Assembly: GCA_003990745.1 (NCBI GenBank)
Contig: RBNI01002129.1
Location: 1-19,560, forward strand
Source: Jimgerdemannia flammicorona
Taxonomy: Eukaryota; Mucoromycota; Endogonomycetes; Endogonales; Endogonaceae
Direction: 5' to 3'
Length of the DNA: 19,560 bases
The first letter of the stretch is position 1. Each line of letters begins with the position of its first letter. Under the pieces are notes generated by a model, which worked only from the letters and a program-made list of their open reading frames with translations, searched no databases and was not told the DNA's origin. Below, piece after piece: positions 1 through 8,940 of the stretch. Made by a program: the position numbers and the translations under genes.

Positions 1-134
1 ATTGAAAAAAAAAAAGAGGTCTTTCATCAAGAAGGGATAGAGGGGGGGGGGCCAAAGGAGGAACAGAGAGGGGGGGGGAGCACTGTATTTATATGGGATA
101 GATGGGCATAATAAAGGAAGAAAGTCCAAGTAAC

Positions 135-182
<48 letters not shown>
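1..182 (+). mobile_element. 3' end of a LINE (non-LTR retrotransposon) with poly(A) tail
   Basis: The last bases before the A run (AAGTAACTATA) match the 3' end of the next LINE at 2762-2772, and the preceding 60 bases share the same ACTGTA...ATAAA pattern. This is therefore the 3' untranslated end of a related LINE whose body lies to the left of the window. Two runs of about nine or ten G occur near 42-51 and 70-78. No coding sequence can be claimed. Confidence 0.7.
138..182 (+). repeat. Poly(A) tail, 45 A
   Basis: Uninterrupted run of A following AAGTAACTAT. It is the tail of the left LINE fragment and is joined without spacer to the next LINE copy. Confidence 0.9.
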
Positions 183-184
<2 letters not shown>

Positions 185-1407
185 CTCTCAAAGTATCTCA
201 TGAGAGCCCTTCAGGCAAGAAGAGTACAGCAGAGGTGGGAGGGGATGCTTGACTCTAATGGTATACTGGTGCATGATATACATAATATTCTTGGATCTTT
301 AAAGGAGCACTAGAGTAGTTTGTAAAGTAAGGAGGAGGGTGGGGTGAATGCTGATACCATTGGACACACATTGGCAACTTGGCACCCCTTATGAGTAGAT
401 GGGGTGGAAGACTTGGTGCTGCTCATACAAGAAGAGGAGATCCACCAGATTCTTGCTATGATATTACTGGACATGGTGCCTGAGGAGGATGGATTGCCCT
501 GAGACTTCTGAAAGAAGATGGTTGGGATCCCAGGAGTACTGGGTAAGATGATGGTACTGTGTGATTTTATTCTACAGATAGAGAAATGGGTGGGAGACCA
601 GGATCTGGAGTTGGTGATGCTACTTTATAAGAACAAAGGAAGGCAAGAGGACTGGAAGAACTGGAGACCAATTATACTACTAGATATAGACAGAAAGTGG
701 TTACTAAGATGGTGGTCACAAGATTGCAAAAGGTGGCCCAGCAAGTCTTGGGCATTGAGCAGAGGAGCTTTATAGGAGGCTGGCTCATTAGGGATGGCAC
801 AGCCTGGGTACATGGAGTTATTAAAGGGGTATGAGCTTATAGATTGGATGGGTGCCTGGTATTTTTGGACCAAGAGAAGGCTTATGACCAGGTGAGGTGA
901 GTCTGGCTGGTGAAAGTCTTGGACAGGACTGGGGTTCTACACCAGTTCCAGTCAGCTATGATCAGCCTACTGGAAGGGAGTAGGGCTGTGCTTATGTGCA
1001 ATGGACATAGAGGGGTAGCTTTTCCTCTAGGTAGGAGAGTGCCCTAGGGGGACCCATTGTCTCCCATTCTGTATATCCTTTCACTAGAACCCTTAATAGA
1101 TAGGATCAGGCAGAAGATAGTAGGGCTCTCCATCTTTAGCATTGGGTGGAAAGTAGGGGCCTTTGCAGTTGACATGGTGGTAGGACTAGGATCAATTACT
1201 GATATTGAGGAGCTCAAGAAGACAGTGGAGTGGTATGAGGAGAACTCTGGGGTAAAGCTTAATTGGTATAAGTACAAAATGATAGTATTAGGCAATGGGC
1301 TGGTGGGAGGGAAGGTTATTGGAATGATCATCCCTGCTGGTAAGGCAGTGCAGTACTTGAGTATCTATCTATCAGTGTATGGGTTGGTTCTGCCCAGACT
1401 TTGGTAG
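182..1407 (+). pseudogene. LINE reverse transcriptase, decayed
   Basis: In life this protein would copy its own RNA at a nicked target site. Translation gives typical LINE RT landmarks. There is a pre-RT linker (DSNGILVHDIHNILGSL, about 245-300), an EEEIHQIL...DGLP block (about 430-500), KNWRPI near 655-675, FLDQEKAYDQVR near 860-897, and GDPLSPILY near 1050-1080. The frame moves from frame 2 to frame 1 near 690, so there is one indel. The catalytic YADD-type motif reads FAVD (1162-1173), meaning one of the two catalytic aspartates is replaced by valine. Several TAG/TGA codons interrupt the frame. Family membership is clear; the exact clade is not. Confidence 0.75.
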
Positions 1408-2172
1408 AAGTAGTGGGTTGGAATCTGAGGAGAGGCTCTGTAGAGTTGGGGGGGCTATCAACTGTCCCTGGCAGAGCATGTCTCAATTTTGAATATCTAC
1501 TGACTGCTAAAGTTGTGGTATCTGGCTTATCATCTGGACTTTCCAGCCTGGGTGGTGAAGAGATTGATAAAGCTGGCCAAGGGATGGATCTGAGCTGGAA
1601 GGAGGAGTCAGATTAGCTGGGAGGTCTTATCTCTATCAGTGGCAAGTAGTGGACTTGGGCTGGTTGACTTTCCAAAGAGGCTACACTACTTGAGAGTATG
1701 GTGGCTAAAGAGAGCCATAGAGCTAAGAGGGGGAGATTGGGTTCCCCTATTACAGAAGGACTGAGAGATGAGGTCCTCACTGTGAGGCTCGACTGGAGAC
1801 CTCCTATCTTTAGTTGGACTTCAGCATACTGAACAATTGCAATATAAAGGCTTCTGGTGGGGGGTGGCAGAGGGGGCACACTATATTGAAATTTGTTGGC
1901 AGGGAAATGAAAGAGAAGTGAATTGGGAACTGATAATATAGAGATGGGACTAGGTGCTGCTAGGCAGCATTCTCTTACTTGAGTTTGACATCAGTGATGG
2001 GATAGAACGCCAGAGGGGTCCAGGCCAGGAACTATGGCCCAGTGGTTGGTAAGGTATTGATATCAGTAAAGATTGGGCCTGGTATAGCATTTGGGCCTGG
2101 AGTGCTGAGGTGAGGAGATGGATGCTGCTGAAGTACTGGGTGACCTAGTAGTACATACTGAGGAGAAATATA

Positions 2173-2418
2173 ATGCTTAACTACTGCTCAGATCACCTTA
2201 TCAAGAGAGGTTGCTTTGATTGTGAGAAATGCTATAATGTAAGAATAGAAGAAGGATATGTGCAAATGCCTGAACATTGGCTAAGAGAGTGTAAGGTACT
2301 TAGAGACTTTTGGCAGGTAGTTGAGGATCATTTGGGAGTAAGATGCAGGAGAGGTGGTATGTGGGGGCAGTGGGAGGATTTAAGGGATAGACTGGTAGGG
2401 GGGGTGAGAAAGAAATAG
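2173..2418 (+). pseudogene. LINE C-terminal zinc-finger (zf-RVT type) region
   Basis: The frame contains CFDCEKC, then PEHWLRECKVLRDFW, which matches the C-x2-C...H-x4-C pattern found downstream of the RT in many LINE proteins. It is in the same frame as the 1057-1400 RT segment, so it belongs to the same ORF. The connecting region 1400-2170 is full of stops and I see no further domain there. The frame ends at a TAG about 355 bases before the poly(A) tail. Confidence 0.6.
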
Positions 2419-2771
2419 CTTATATTAGGCTGGGCTCTAGCCATATGGGTGGGGCTGGCCAGCCACTAGTTATTTGTTTTTGAGGATGGAAGAAAGCTGG
2501 GCTTGGGGGTCCAGCTACTGCAGTAGCATAGCCTTATGGAAGACACCTTGACAGACTGGTGGCTTAGTTGGGGGTTGCAGGGTGGTCAGAGGTGTTAATT
2601 GGTGGAGAAAATCTGTAGGCAGAGTGGGAGAAGAGTTGGAGTAGTGGGGGAGAAGGTGGTCCTTGTTCAGAATGAGGTGGGGAAAGGCTCCCCTATAGAG
2701 ATCGGGTAGTGGGAGAAAATACTGTAAATTTATTAAAAGACTGGTAATAAATGTTGAAGTCTAAGTAACTA

Positions 2772-2772
<1 letters not shown>

Positions 2773-2798
<26 letters not shown>
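2773..2798 (+). repeat. Poly(A) tail, 26 A
   Basis: Run of A after AAGTAACTAT, marking the 3' end of the second LINE copy. GAGAGATAG follows directly. A target-site duplication cannot be identified because the 5' end abuts another element. Confidence 0.9.
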
Positions 2799-2802
<4 letters not shown>

Positions 2803-3726
2803 GATAGTAGAATATAGAGAAGAATATATAGTAGGAGAAACTATTTGTAGAAGAAGAAAGTATTTGTAAAAGAGAAGTGTCTATAGAGAGAAATGTTTGC
2901 AGGAGTATTTATAAATAAAAAAAGAAATAAAATAGTCTTTTTTAGAAATTCTACCTTATGTTTGCCCATTGTTTACAAGCTATTCATATCTATAAAATAT
3001 AAGTTTATACTTATATTAAAGAGTTTGTATCTATGGAATATCAGTATATACTCATATTAAAGAGTTCATATCTATTATTAATGAAAAAAATTTATATCTA
3101 TAGCAAATGTTTGAATATATATATATATATTTCTATCTATAAAATATATTCAAGTTTATATAACATACTATTGTAAATATATACTAGAATTCATAGATCT
3201 CTGATAAACATACTTAGAACTAAATAATTTTTTTATAATATAGATAGAGATACTGTACTTATATTCTAAATTAATTAGACTTAGAATTAAAAATAAGTCA
3301 GATCTAAGAGTTTTAAGTAAAAATAGTATTTTTATTTTTGAGAGAAGAAAGTAAAGCTAAGATTACAATATTTAGTATAGAGGATATTTATATAAGTTAG
3401 AGAGCTATAATTAAATATAATATACCAAATCTATTAATATGTAGTAAGTACTAAGTTCTTCAAGTATATCAGATTCTCTTCAAGATATATCTTTTAGACC
3501 AACTATAAGTTTCTTATAAGCAAGTTCTATTAGAGTATATTCCCAAGATCTTATAGTTCTCAAACTTCTTATCTTTAAACTATTCTATTGTCTCTTAGAT
3601 TTACTTGTATAGAATTGAGTAGAGGACTGGAACTTTTGTACTCTTAAGTAGTTAGATACTTAAATACTTGAGTGTTTTTAATACTGACTTTATTTCAAAG
3701 GAAATGAGAGGGGTATTTGTATAAAA
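2799..3726. other. AT-rich stretch with no recognisable gene
   Basis: About 930 bases of low-complexity AT-rich DNA, including an (AT)n run near 3114-3131 and a short 41-bp tandem repeat. Stops are dense in all frames and I recognise no protein motif on either strand. It may be degraded repeat or host intergenic DNA flanking element B. Confidence 0.6.
2983..3077. repeat. 41-bp imperfect tandem repeat, about 2.3 copies
   Basis: Units at 2983-3023 and 3024-3064 share the pattern TATCTATRRAATAT...ATACT.ATATTAAAGAG, and a third partial unit begins at 3065 (TTCATATCTAT). The units differ by scattered substitutions. No function is apparent. Confidence 0.6.
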
Positions 3727-3944
3727 TGTAATTCAATAGTTGTTAAGATATAAAGATAAATATAAAATCTAATAACCAAATAAGATATTTGAACATAGAA
3801 AACTTCAGATTAAAGTACAAATTCAAGTAACTGTACAATTGGTTATATAAGATCAGAATGCTAGAATAATTTCTGACAATTGCACAAAGTCAGAGTACCA
3901 GGATATTTAAGTGTTCAAACAAATAGTTATATATACATATAAAC

Positions 3945-5615
3945 AAATTAGAATAGAATGTTCAAAATTCTTAAGGCTTTATCTTTATCACTATTATTAA
4001 GACTAGAGGTTAGAGATAGAATATCTTTGAAGAAAATAAAGTCAGCAAGCATTTCTATAAGCATTTTGTTCATTTTATATATTTTGTATATATTGATTAG
4101 CAAGATGATATTATTACTGGTAATGTCATCATATTTAATAGCAGTGAGAAAGAGATCAGAGACTCTCTAATCTATAATATTTTTCTCTATAAAGTAGGAG
4201 ACAAAGATGAGATCTTGAGGGGATCTGACCTAAATACTGAGGCCTTGAAATATTAAGATTAATCCTTATAAGAATTGATCTGGATTATCCTAGAGGATGG
4301 GATTCCAGAACTCTTCTATCTTATCACTTTTGAGAGTAATAGTAGATTGGACTTCTGTGGCCACTATGGCTTCTAGTATATTTATATAATAGACTGACAA
4401 TTTCTTGAAGTCTGAGACTCTGGTATACTCTAAGTTGGGGATTGACCAAGATATATACCTGAAGATCTGATAGATCTTTTTAGCTACTCTTAATTCACAT
4501 ATATCTATAGAAGTGGTATCTTATATCTCTTGGAGACTAGCCTAAGGAGATTCTTAGTAGAGGAGATTTTCTATTTCATATTCCTACCATATTCAGAGGT
4601 ATTCAGTAGTAGTAGTAATCCTTATCTCCATTTTACAGTAGTAGAGGGTAAAGTGGTAAGGATCATTAGTACTCAAGTTGAAGCTAGGAATTCTTCTAAT
4701 ATGAGTCCTCATAGCTCTCCTAATGTCTTGGAATATTCTTTCTTGAACTGAGAGGCCTTAGTAGTTTCTGAATCTTGAGGTTTGGTAAGTAGCAGGCATT
4801 TTGTTTATAGTGAGTCTTTTGAACTATTTCAGGATTTTGTGAGTCTTGTTTGAGTTACTACTATTACAGTTTTCTGATCCTTCTTTTATATTCCTTGAGA
4901 TCTTTATCTTGTAGTTATTATGACTTATGATTTGTCATCATTACTTATCTTATAGCCTAGGTACTATATAATCTTCTTATACTCTAATCTGATAGCTTGT
5001 AAGGAAAGGCTGTCTTCTGTGATAATATCACTATTCTGAGATTACTATTACATCTTTCTCCTAAATAAGGATCTTCTCATGAATATCCTTATTCATTAGT
5101 CCAGTCTGAAAAATTTTCTGATCCCATAACCTCTGGCAGGGGGTCAAAAAGTAGTGTTTATGAACTGGTGTCTTTCTTATATATTTTGGCATAATAGTGA
5201 AAGATAACTCTCTTCATATAGAGCAAGAGTTTGATTCTGATCTTAACTAATTAATTGATGGTTCAAACTTCTCTGGCTTTGAAAGTCTTATGAATGAGTA
5301 GTTACTAGTACTATATCTCTTAGAGAATGATCCAGACAGATTATCTACTGGTCACAGGATATACTGTATAATATTTTAGCATAGTTTATTTCTTTTCTTT
5401 ATCTTTCTTCAATATTCTATGATCTTCCAGTACTTTCCAAATACTTAGAAATCCTTTCTTGGTACCAAGCATCCTCTAGTACTTATTTAGCTAGTCACTG
5501 AATGTCCTGAAAACTTATAGAACTTTATTTGTCATCATTTGTCATCTTTGCCAAGAACTTTCCTCTTGGTATTTTCCTTTGATTTCTCAGATCCTTCCAG
5601 ATCCTTCTTTCAAAT
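3945..5615 (+). pseudogene. Possible decayed U3 reading frame in the LTR of element B
   Basis: Frame 0 reads as protein-like sequence over long blocks, for example IPELFYLITFESNSRLDF near 4300-4355 and an open run of about 85 codons from 4494 to 4748. Around thirty stops interrupt it, and most are TGA, which fits CGA decay better than the TAA excess expected by chance in AT-rich DNA. However, total stop density is close to random, so the reading frame is not proven. Its position, inside U3 and just upstream of the TATA box, matches the U3 frame of element C. I recognise no domain. Confidence 0.3.
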
Positions 5616-5619
5616 CTTG

Positions 5620-5627
5620 TATAAATA
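5620..5627 (+). promoter_or_regulatory. TATA box of element B LTR
   Basis: TATAAATA followed by TCCCC, then GTCTCAGAAT about 30 bases on. Element C has TATAAATACCCCC followed by ATCTCAGAAT in the same arrangement, so this is the likely core promoter, about 140 bases before the LTR end. Confidence 0.6.
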
Positions 5628-5770
5628 TCCCCTTTGTTCTCATAAATAAAGTCTCAGAATATTTTCTCCCAGAAATCCTTTGAGAATACTTGAATCCTTA
5701 AGTATCTCTTCGAGCTACTTAGAACTATGAGAACTAGTCACTTCCTTATTTAGAAACTAGAACCATTATA

Positions 5771-5784
5771 CTTGGTAGCAGTGG
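5771..5784 (+). other. Primer-binding site of element B
   Basis: TGGTAGCAGTGGTT begins with the TGG complementary to a tRNA CCA tail and is identical to the site at 16621-16634 in element C. The implied tRNA end (..ACTGCTACCA, pairing with an AGCAGT acceptor strand) resembles eukaryotic initiator Met tRNA, which has an A1:U72 pair. The tRNA identity is an inference. Confidence 0.75.
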
Positions 5785-5864
5785 TTAAGTTACACCTAGC
5801 CTTATCAAGACACCTCTCAAGATATCAGTCACAATACTATAGAGGACAACAGATAGAACTCTTC

Positions 5865-6068
5865 ATACAGTACCTATGATCCAGGCAATGCCTCATATAA
5901 TTAACAAGAAGAAGAGGAATAGCAAAACTCTACTCAGTCAAATGGGGCCATCGAGAGTCTTTTGCAGACTGCATTAGCTCAGATTGCTCAACTTCAAGAG
6001 AATATAAAAAGAAAGGAAAGCAAGGCCTCTGCTCATACCTCTGTACCTCCACCAACATCAATACATCC
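5865..6068 (+). pseudogene. Element B Gag, N-terminal part (split by element A)
   Basis: Frame 1 encodes a polar, Gln/Glu-rich leader with a probable short coiled coil (LLQTALAQIAQLQENIKRKE, about 5965-6025), then a Pro/Thr linker that ends at the insertion site of element A. Two in-frame TAA/TAG codons sit in Gln-rich stretches and look like CAA/CAG decay. If element A and one 5-bp target copy are removed, the frame continues into TAVTIKPQKPNTFDD at 12433, a typical start of a gypsy Gag capsid region. Confidence 0.6.
6064..6068. repeat. Probable target-site duplication of element A, left copy (CATCC)
   Basis: CATCC at the left edge pairs with TATCT at 12427-12431 on the right. The two differ only by C/T transitions, the change dominant in this region. 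Removing one copy keeps B's gag frame open across the site, which supports the assignment. Confidence 0.55.
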
Positions 6069-7553
6069 TATAAGAGGGTTGCTTTTTAGGGTAACTATTA
6101 TGTAGTTCTGAAAGAGTTTTCTGGAAGTTCTGGATATTCTGGAAGACTGTTTTCTTATAGTTAAGATCAATTTCATATAGAGTACATTCTCTACACTTAT
6201 TGATTTCAAGATCGGGTTGATGTCTCAACCAAAGTCCTTTTTTGGACTAGTTCTGGGTGTTCAGAATTTTCTGTATTTCAGGAAGTTCAAGAAACTAAGA
6301 CTAGCTTAGTTGAATTGGTATATTGCTGCAGACAATACCCAATTAGGAAATTTCATAATGAGGTTAGGAGTGGAACTTAATGGGGAGCAGATTTACTTAA
6401 GAGTAGTTTGTGGGTTATTAAATAGGTTTATTTGCTATTCATAATATTGCTATACTAGAAGTAGTTGTATGAAGGGATATTGTAGGAAAGTGCTCAGGAG
6501 TTGTATTCGGATTGTTCAGATCTGAGATTCTGAGGTCTGGGAGAGGGAGTATTTATACTAGTGAGGGGCTATCTGGACTATACTAGATATGGATATAGCA
6601 CTAAGTGCTTTGCTAAGTCAGAATGCAGTCACATAGTATAAGGGTGATCTGATATGTTAAGAGATTGTCTGACTACTGAGTCAGTTCACAGTTACATCAT
6701 ACAAGGCTAATCTAACTATACTATGACTGCTAAGCTATTTATAGGTTTAGGCACTGTCTGGATAGTCTTCGATGACATCACTATCAATGACATCATTACT
6801 GGCAAAGTCTGAGCAGTTTTCTGACTTCTGACATCATCAGTTTCAAGGTATCGTCACTTCTATCTCTTACAAGATTAAGACTGTCCTTGGTGGTAGTGGT
6901 TGTATAAGGATAACAGGTCTTGGTTCTCTTTTTTTTTGGTCTGCTGGTACATTTGCGAGGACTGGCTATTCTCATCTAGAGTGAGGGCTCTCAATGTCGC
7001 AGCTGGAGGTTCAAACCTCTCAGAAATGATATTTTCTGTAATCCAAGACAATTTCTAGTAGTAATATCTGTCACATAGATGGCTTGAGATTAGTTTCAAT
7101 GTTTGTCAGCTTTCTTGAGTTCAGATGAAGCATCTGTCACTCTCTAATAGAGGTGACACAGATAGAGTGAATGGAGTTATTCAAATGTGTTTTACTTCTG
7201 CTAAATAATGAGATCTTGTATAATTGCAGTGTATCTTGGTCTTGAGTTGATAAGTGCAGTTCATGAACCTTTTGGTAGATGAGATAGGGTTCTTCTTGTC
7301 TCAATTTGAGTTTGGTACTTTTGGTTTTCTTTTGTAATAGTATAGTACACCAAACTAGTTATAGTGGTTCAGAGTCAGTCTTATGGTTATAGTACTTCTT
7401 CTAGTATTCTTATATCTTGGCAGTGGGTTCTCATGCTTGCTGGCATATTTCATGTAACCAGATGATCTCTTGTTTTGTAGTCTCACATGTGGTTTCCAAA
7501 TTAGTTCTGAGGATGCCATGTGATTTTGGTGGCTTGGAGGTTATGCACTTACA
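6069..7553 (-). repeat. Element A 3' LTR (1485 bp)
   Basis: Aligns without length change to 10942-12426. In the first ~168 bases I count about 16 differences, all transitions. The inner edge is at CTTACA (7548-7553) beside the purine tract. The outer edge reads TATAAG, which is TGTAAG after one G to A change. Confidence 0.9.
6550..6683 (-). promoter_or_regulatory. Core promoter region in element A 3' LTR
   Basis: On the minus strand a TATAAATA box (6550-6557) lies downstream of a TGACTCA heptamer (6677-6683). The second heptamer found in element C is mutated here (TAAGTCA on the plus strand at 6614-6620). Another TATAAATA lies upstream at 6736-6743. Confidence 0.5.
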
Positions 7554-7567
7554 ACTCTCTCCTTCTT
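7554..7567 (-). other. Polypurine tract of element A
   Basis: On the minus strand AAGAAGGAGAGAGT lies immediately before the TGTAAG start of the 3' LTR. This is the expected place and composition for the plus-strand DNA primer of an LTR retrotransposon. Confidence 0.75.
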
Positions 7568-7740
7568 AGCTTTCGACATCCTTGTTGGGGCCTTCTAATT
7601 TGTTCTGATGTTATTGTATCATTTGGATGGTTCTTGTGACTGTGTTTGTTGAGAATTTGTTCAACTTTGTATTCTTCTTGGTCATTAATAATAACAGGTG
7701 TAGGTGGTTCTGTAGTTCGGTTCAGAAATGTGTCTTAGAC
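7568..7740 (-). pseudogene. Element A integrase C-terminal stub with start of a chromodomain
   Basis: The minus strand reads NRTTEPPTPVIINDQEEYKV followed by EQILNKH, then HPNDT, and ends about 12 codons later at the LTR. Chromoviral integrases usually have a proline-rich hinge, an acidic EEEYEVEEIL segment and a chromodomain at this point. I read this as the tail of such an integrase, with the chromodomain core shortened or degraded. It follows the protease-linker region directly, so a large deletion removed RT, RNase H and the integrase core. Chromodomain assignment is moderately secure; function is certainly lost. Confidence 0.55.
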
Positions 7741-8330
7741 CTTCTGGAGTAGTGGTCTGATATGGCTGTCAACTTTGAAAAAGTCTTCTTCAGAGTTTTT
7801 GGGTTCTCCTTTGGATGGATGGATGGAGATAGCAAAAAGAGGGCATTTCTTGGCCAATTTCTTAAGTTGTAGCTTATTGATGTGGGTGATCTTTGGTCCA
7901 GAGTCACTAGAGTTGAGTGGGTCCTTTTTGTCTTATAGTTTGAAGTTGTGGCATCCTTTCTTGATGGTCAGAGAATAGTTTACCCAATTGATCATGGGGT
8001 TCTCTTGTTTCAACCATGGAGTTCCAAGGATGATTTCATTGTCAGAGAGTGGTACGATCTGGAGGGTAACATGTACTTAATAGTCACTGATTTGGAAGGG
8101 TAGATTGTGGACTTCCTTGCTAATGACATATGAGGTTCCATCAGCTGTAGCAACTGCTTGAGTTTGTTATACCGGAGAGGTGAAGACCTTGAGTCTGTTG
8201 GCTGTTTCTTCATTGATAAAGTTGCCTGAGGCACCACTGTTTATCATGATCTTGACAGGTGCTCAATTGACAAAAGCTTTAAGTGTAAGCAGTTTGTCTG
8301 ATCCAATGGTGGTGATTTCGGTTGTAGGAG
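7741..8330 (-). pseudogene. Element A aspartic protease and protease-RT linker, catalytic Asp lost
   Basis: The minus strand encodes KAFVN.APVKIMINSGASGN, a retropepsin active site in which the DSG aspartate is changed to Asn (codon 8239-8241, GAC to AAC). Further on it has the family's second block ILGTPWL (near 8010-8030), then NPMINW and a lysine-rich linker. Element C has the intact DSGA, so the change is a lesion and not a family trait. In active elements this protease cleaves Gag-Pol inside the particle. Confidence 0.75.
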
Positions 8331-8507
8331 CTTTCCTTCTGTTGGTTCTTCTTTGAGCCAGTTCATTGATACAAGAGAAGCAATCATCAATCATGTGGGA
8401 AGAGTACATTCCAATACCAGGGCATTGGCCACTTGGTATATATCTATCTTTGATTTTCTTGTAGAATTGTTCTTCTTTGTTCATGGTAGATTAGGCTGGG
8501 GCCTTGT

Positions 8508-8907
8508 TTGATAAACCAAATCCTTTGGATCCTCAGATAGTGGGCAGTAGTTCAGGGACTTCCTTGACTGTCAGGTTTGACTCGATTTTTTCGAATAGGA
8601 TCTGGATAATGCAGAAGTCTATAGGGATCTTGAAGGGTGTCCAACTGTGGTTTCAGATGAGAACAATAATTTCACCTATGTAATCTTCGTCAATGACTCC
8701 TTCTTCTACTGAGAGTCCTTTCAATGCTAAGCTACTGTAACAGCATATTCTTCTAACATATCCTTCAGGAATTTGGATACTGATTTCTGTATAGACTTAC
8801 TTAACTTCTCAATTAGAGACTGTAGCTTCTTCGGCTGCATACAGGTCATATCCAGCTGCTTTTTGACTTCCTTTGGTTGGGGCCTTAGCAGTTTGTCTTA
8901 ACTTGAC
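8508..8907 (-). pseudogene. Element A dUTPase domain, inactivated
   Basis: Collinear with the dUTPase of element C. Motif 1 (AAGYDLYAA, about 8836-8862) is intact. Motif 2 reads CYSS instead of CRSS, losing the arginine. Motif 3 keeps GVIDEDY but is flanked by changes (EEGV, YIGE). Motif 4 reads IDFCIIQ instead of IGFCIAQ. Motif 5 has a stop in place of its arginine before GSKGFG. Additional stops fall at Arg/Gln codons. All of this is consistent with C to T and G to A decay of an originally functional domain that would hydrolyse dUTP to dUMP. Confidence 0.8.
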
Positions 8908-8940
8908 AAAGTCTAGTATTCTGGTGGTCAGATTTTTGAG

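Larger units (their letters stand above)
183..2798 (+). mobile_element. 5'-truncated, decayed LINE with reverse transcriptase and poly(A) tail
   Basis: A 2.6-kb LINE copy. It starts abruptly next to the poly(A) of the preceding copy, in the linker before the RT domain, so ORF1 and the endonuclease are missing. The RT frame, a C-terminal CCHC-like finger and a 26-A tail (2773-2798) follow in the usual order. The sense strand is G/A-rich. Many stops and at least one frameshift show it is dead. Whether the 5' loss reflects incomplete reverse transcription or later deletion cannot be told here. Confidence 0.75.
3727..5768 (+). repeat. Candidate 5' LTR of element B
   Basis: The right edge is well placed, two bases before a PBS identical to that of element C. 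The left edge is inferred from inverted termini: TGTAAT at 3727-3732 and ATTATA at 5763-5768, the latter being ATTACA after one C to T change. The resulting 2042 bp is close to the 2008-bp LTR of element C. A TATA box lies at 5620. No second copy is in the window to confirm the left edge. Confidence 0.4.

Noticed and set aside
2983..3077. CRISPR-like or satellite array
   Set aside because: Only two to three imperfect 41-bp units with no spacers, in AT-rich eukaryotic-type DNA.
3958..4170. 70-codon hydrophobic frame that looks like a small membrane protein
   Set aside because: AT-rich DNA read in a frame of Leu/Ile codons. The neighbouring frame reads more like a normal protein, and there is no support for a separate gene.
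6900..6960. T-run near 6930 as a Pol III terminator of a small RNA gene
   Set aside because: No A/B box promoter or tRNA-like structure is visible. The run is part of the LTR and is repeated at 11801-11810.
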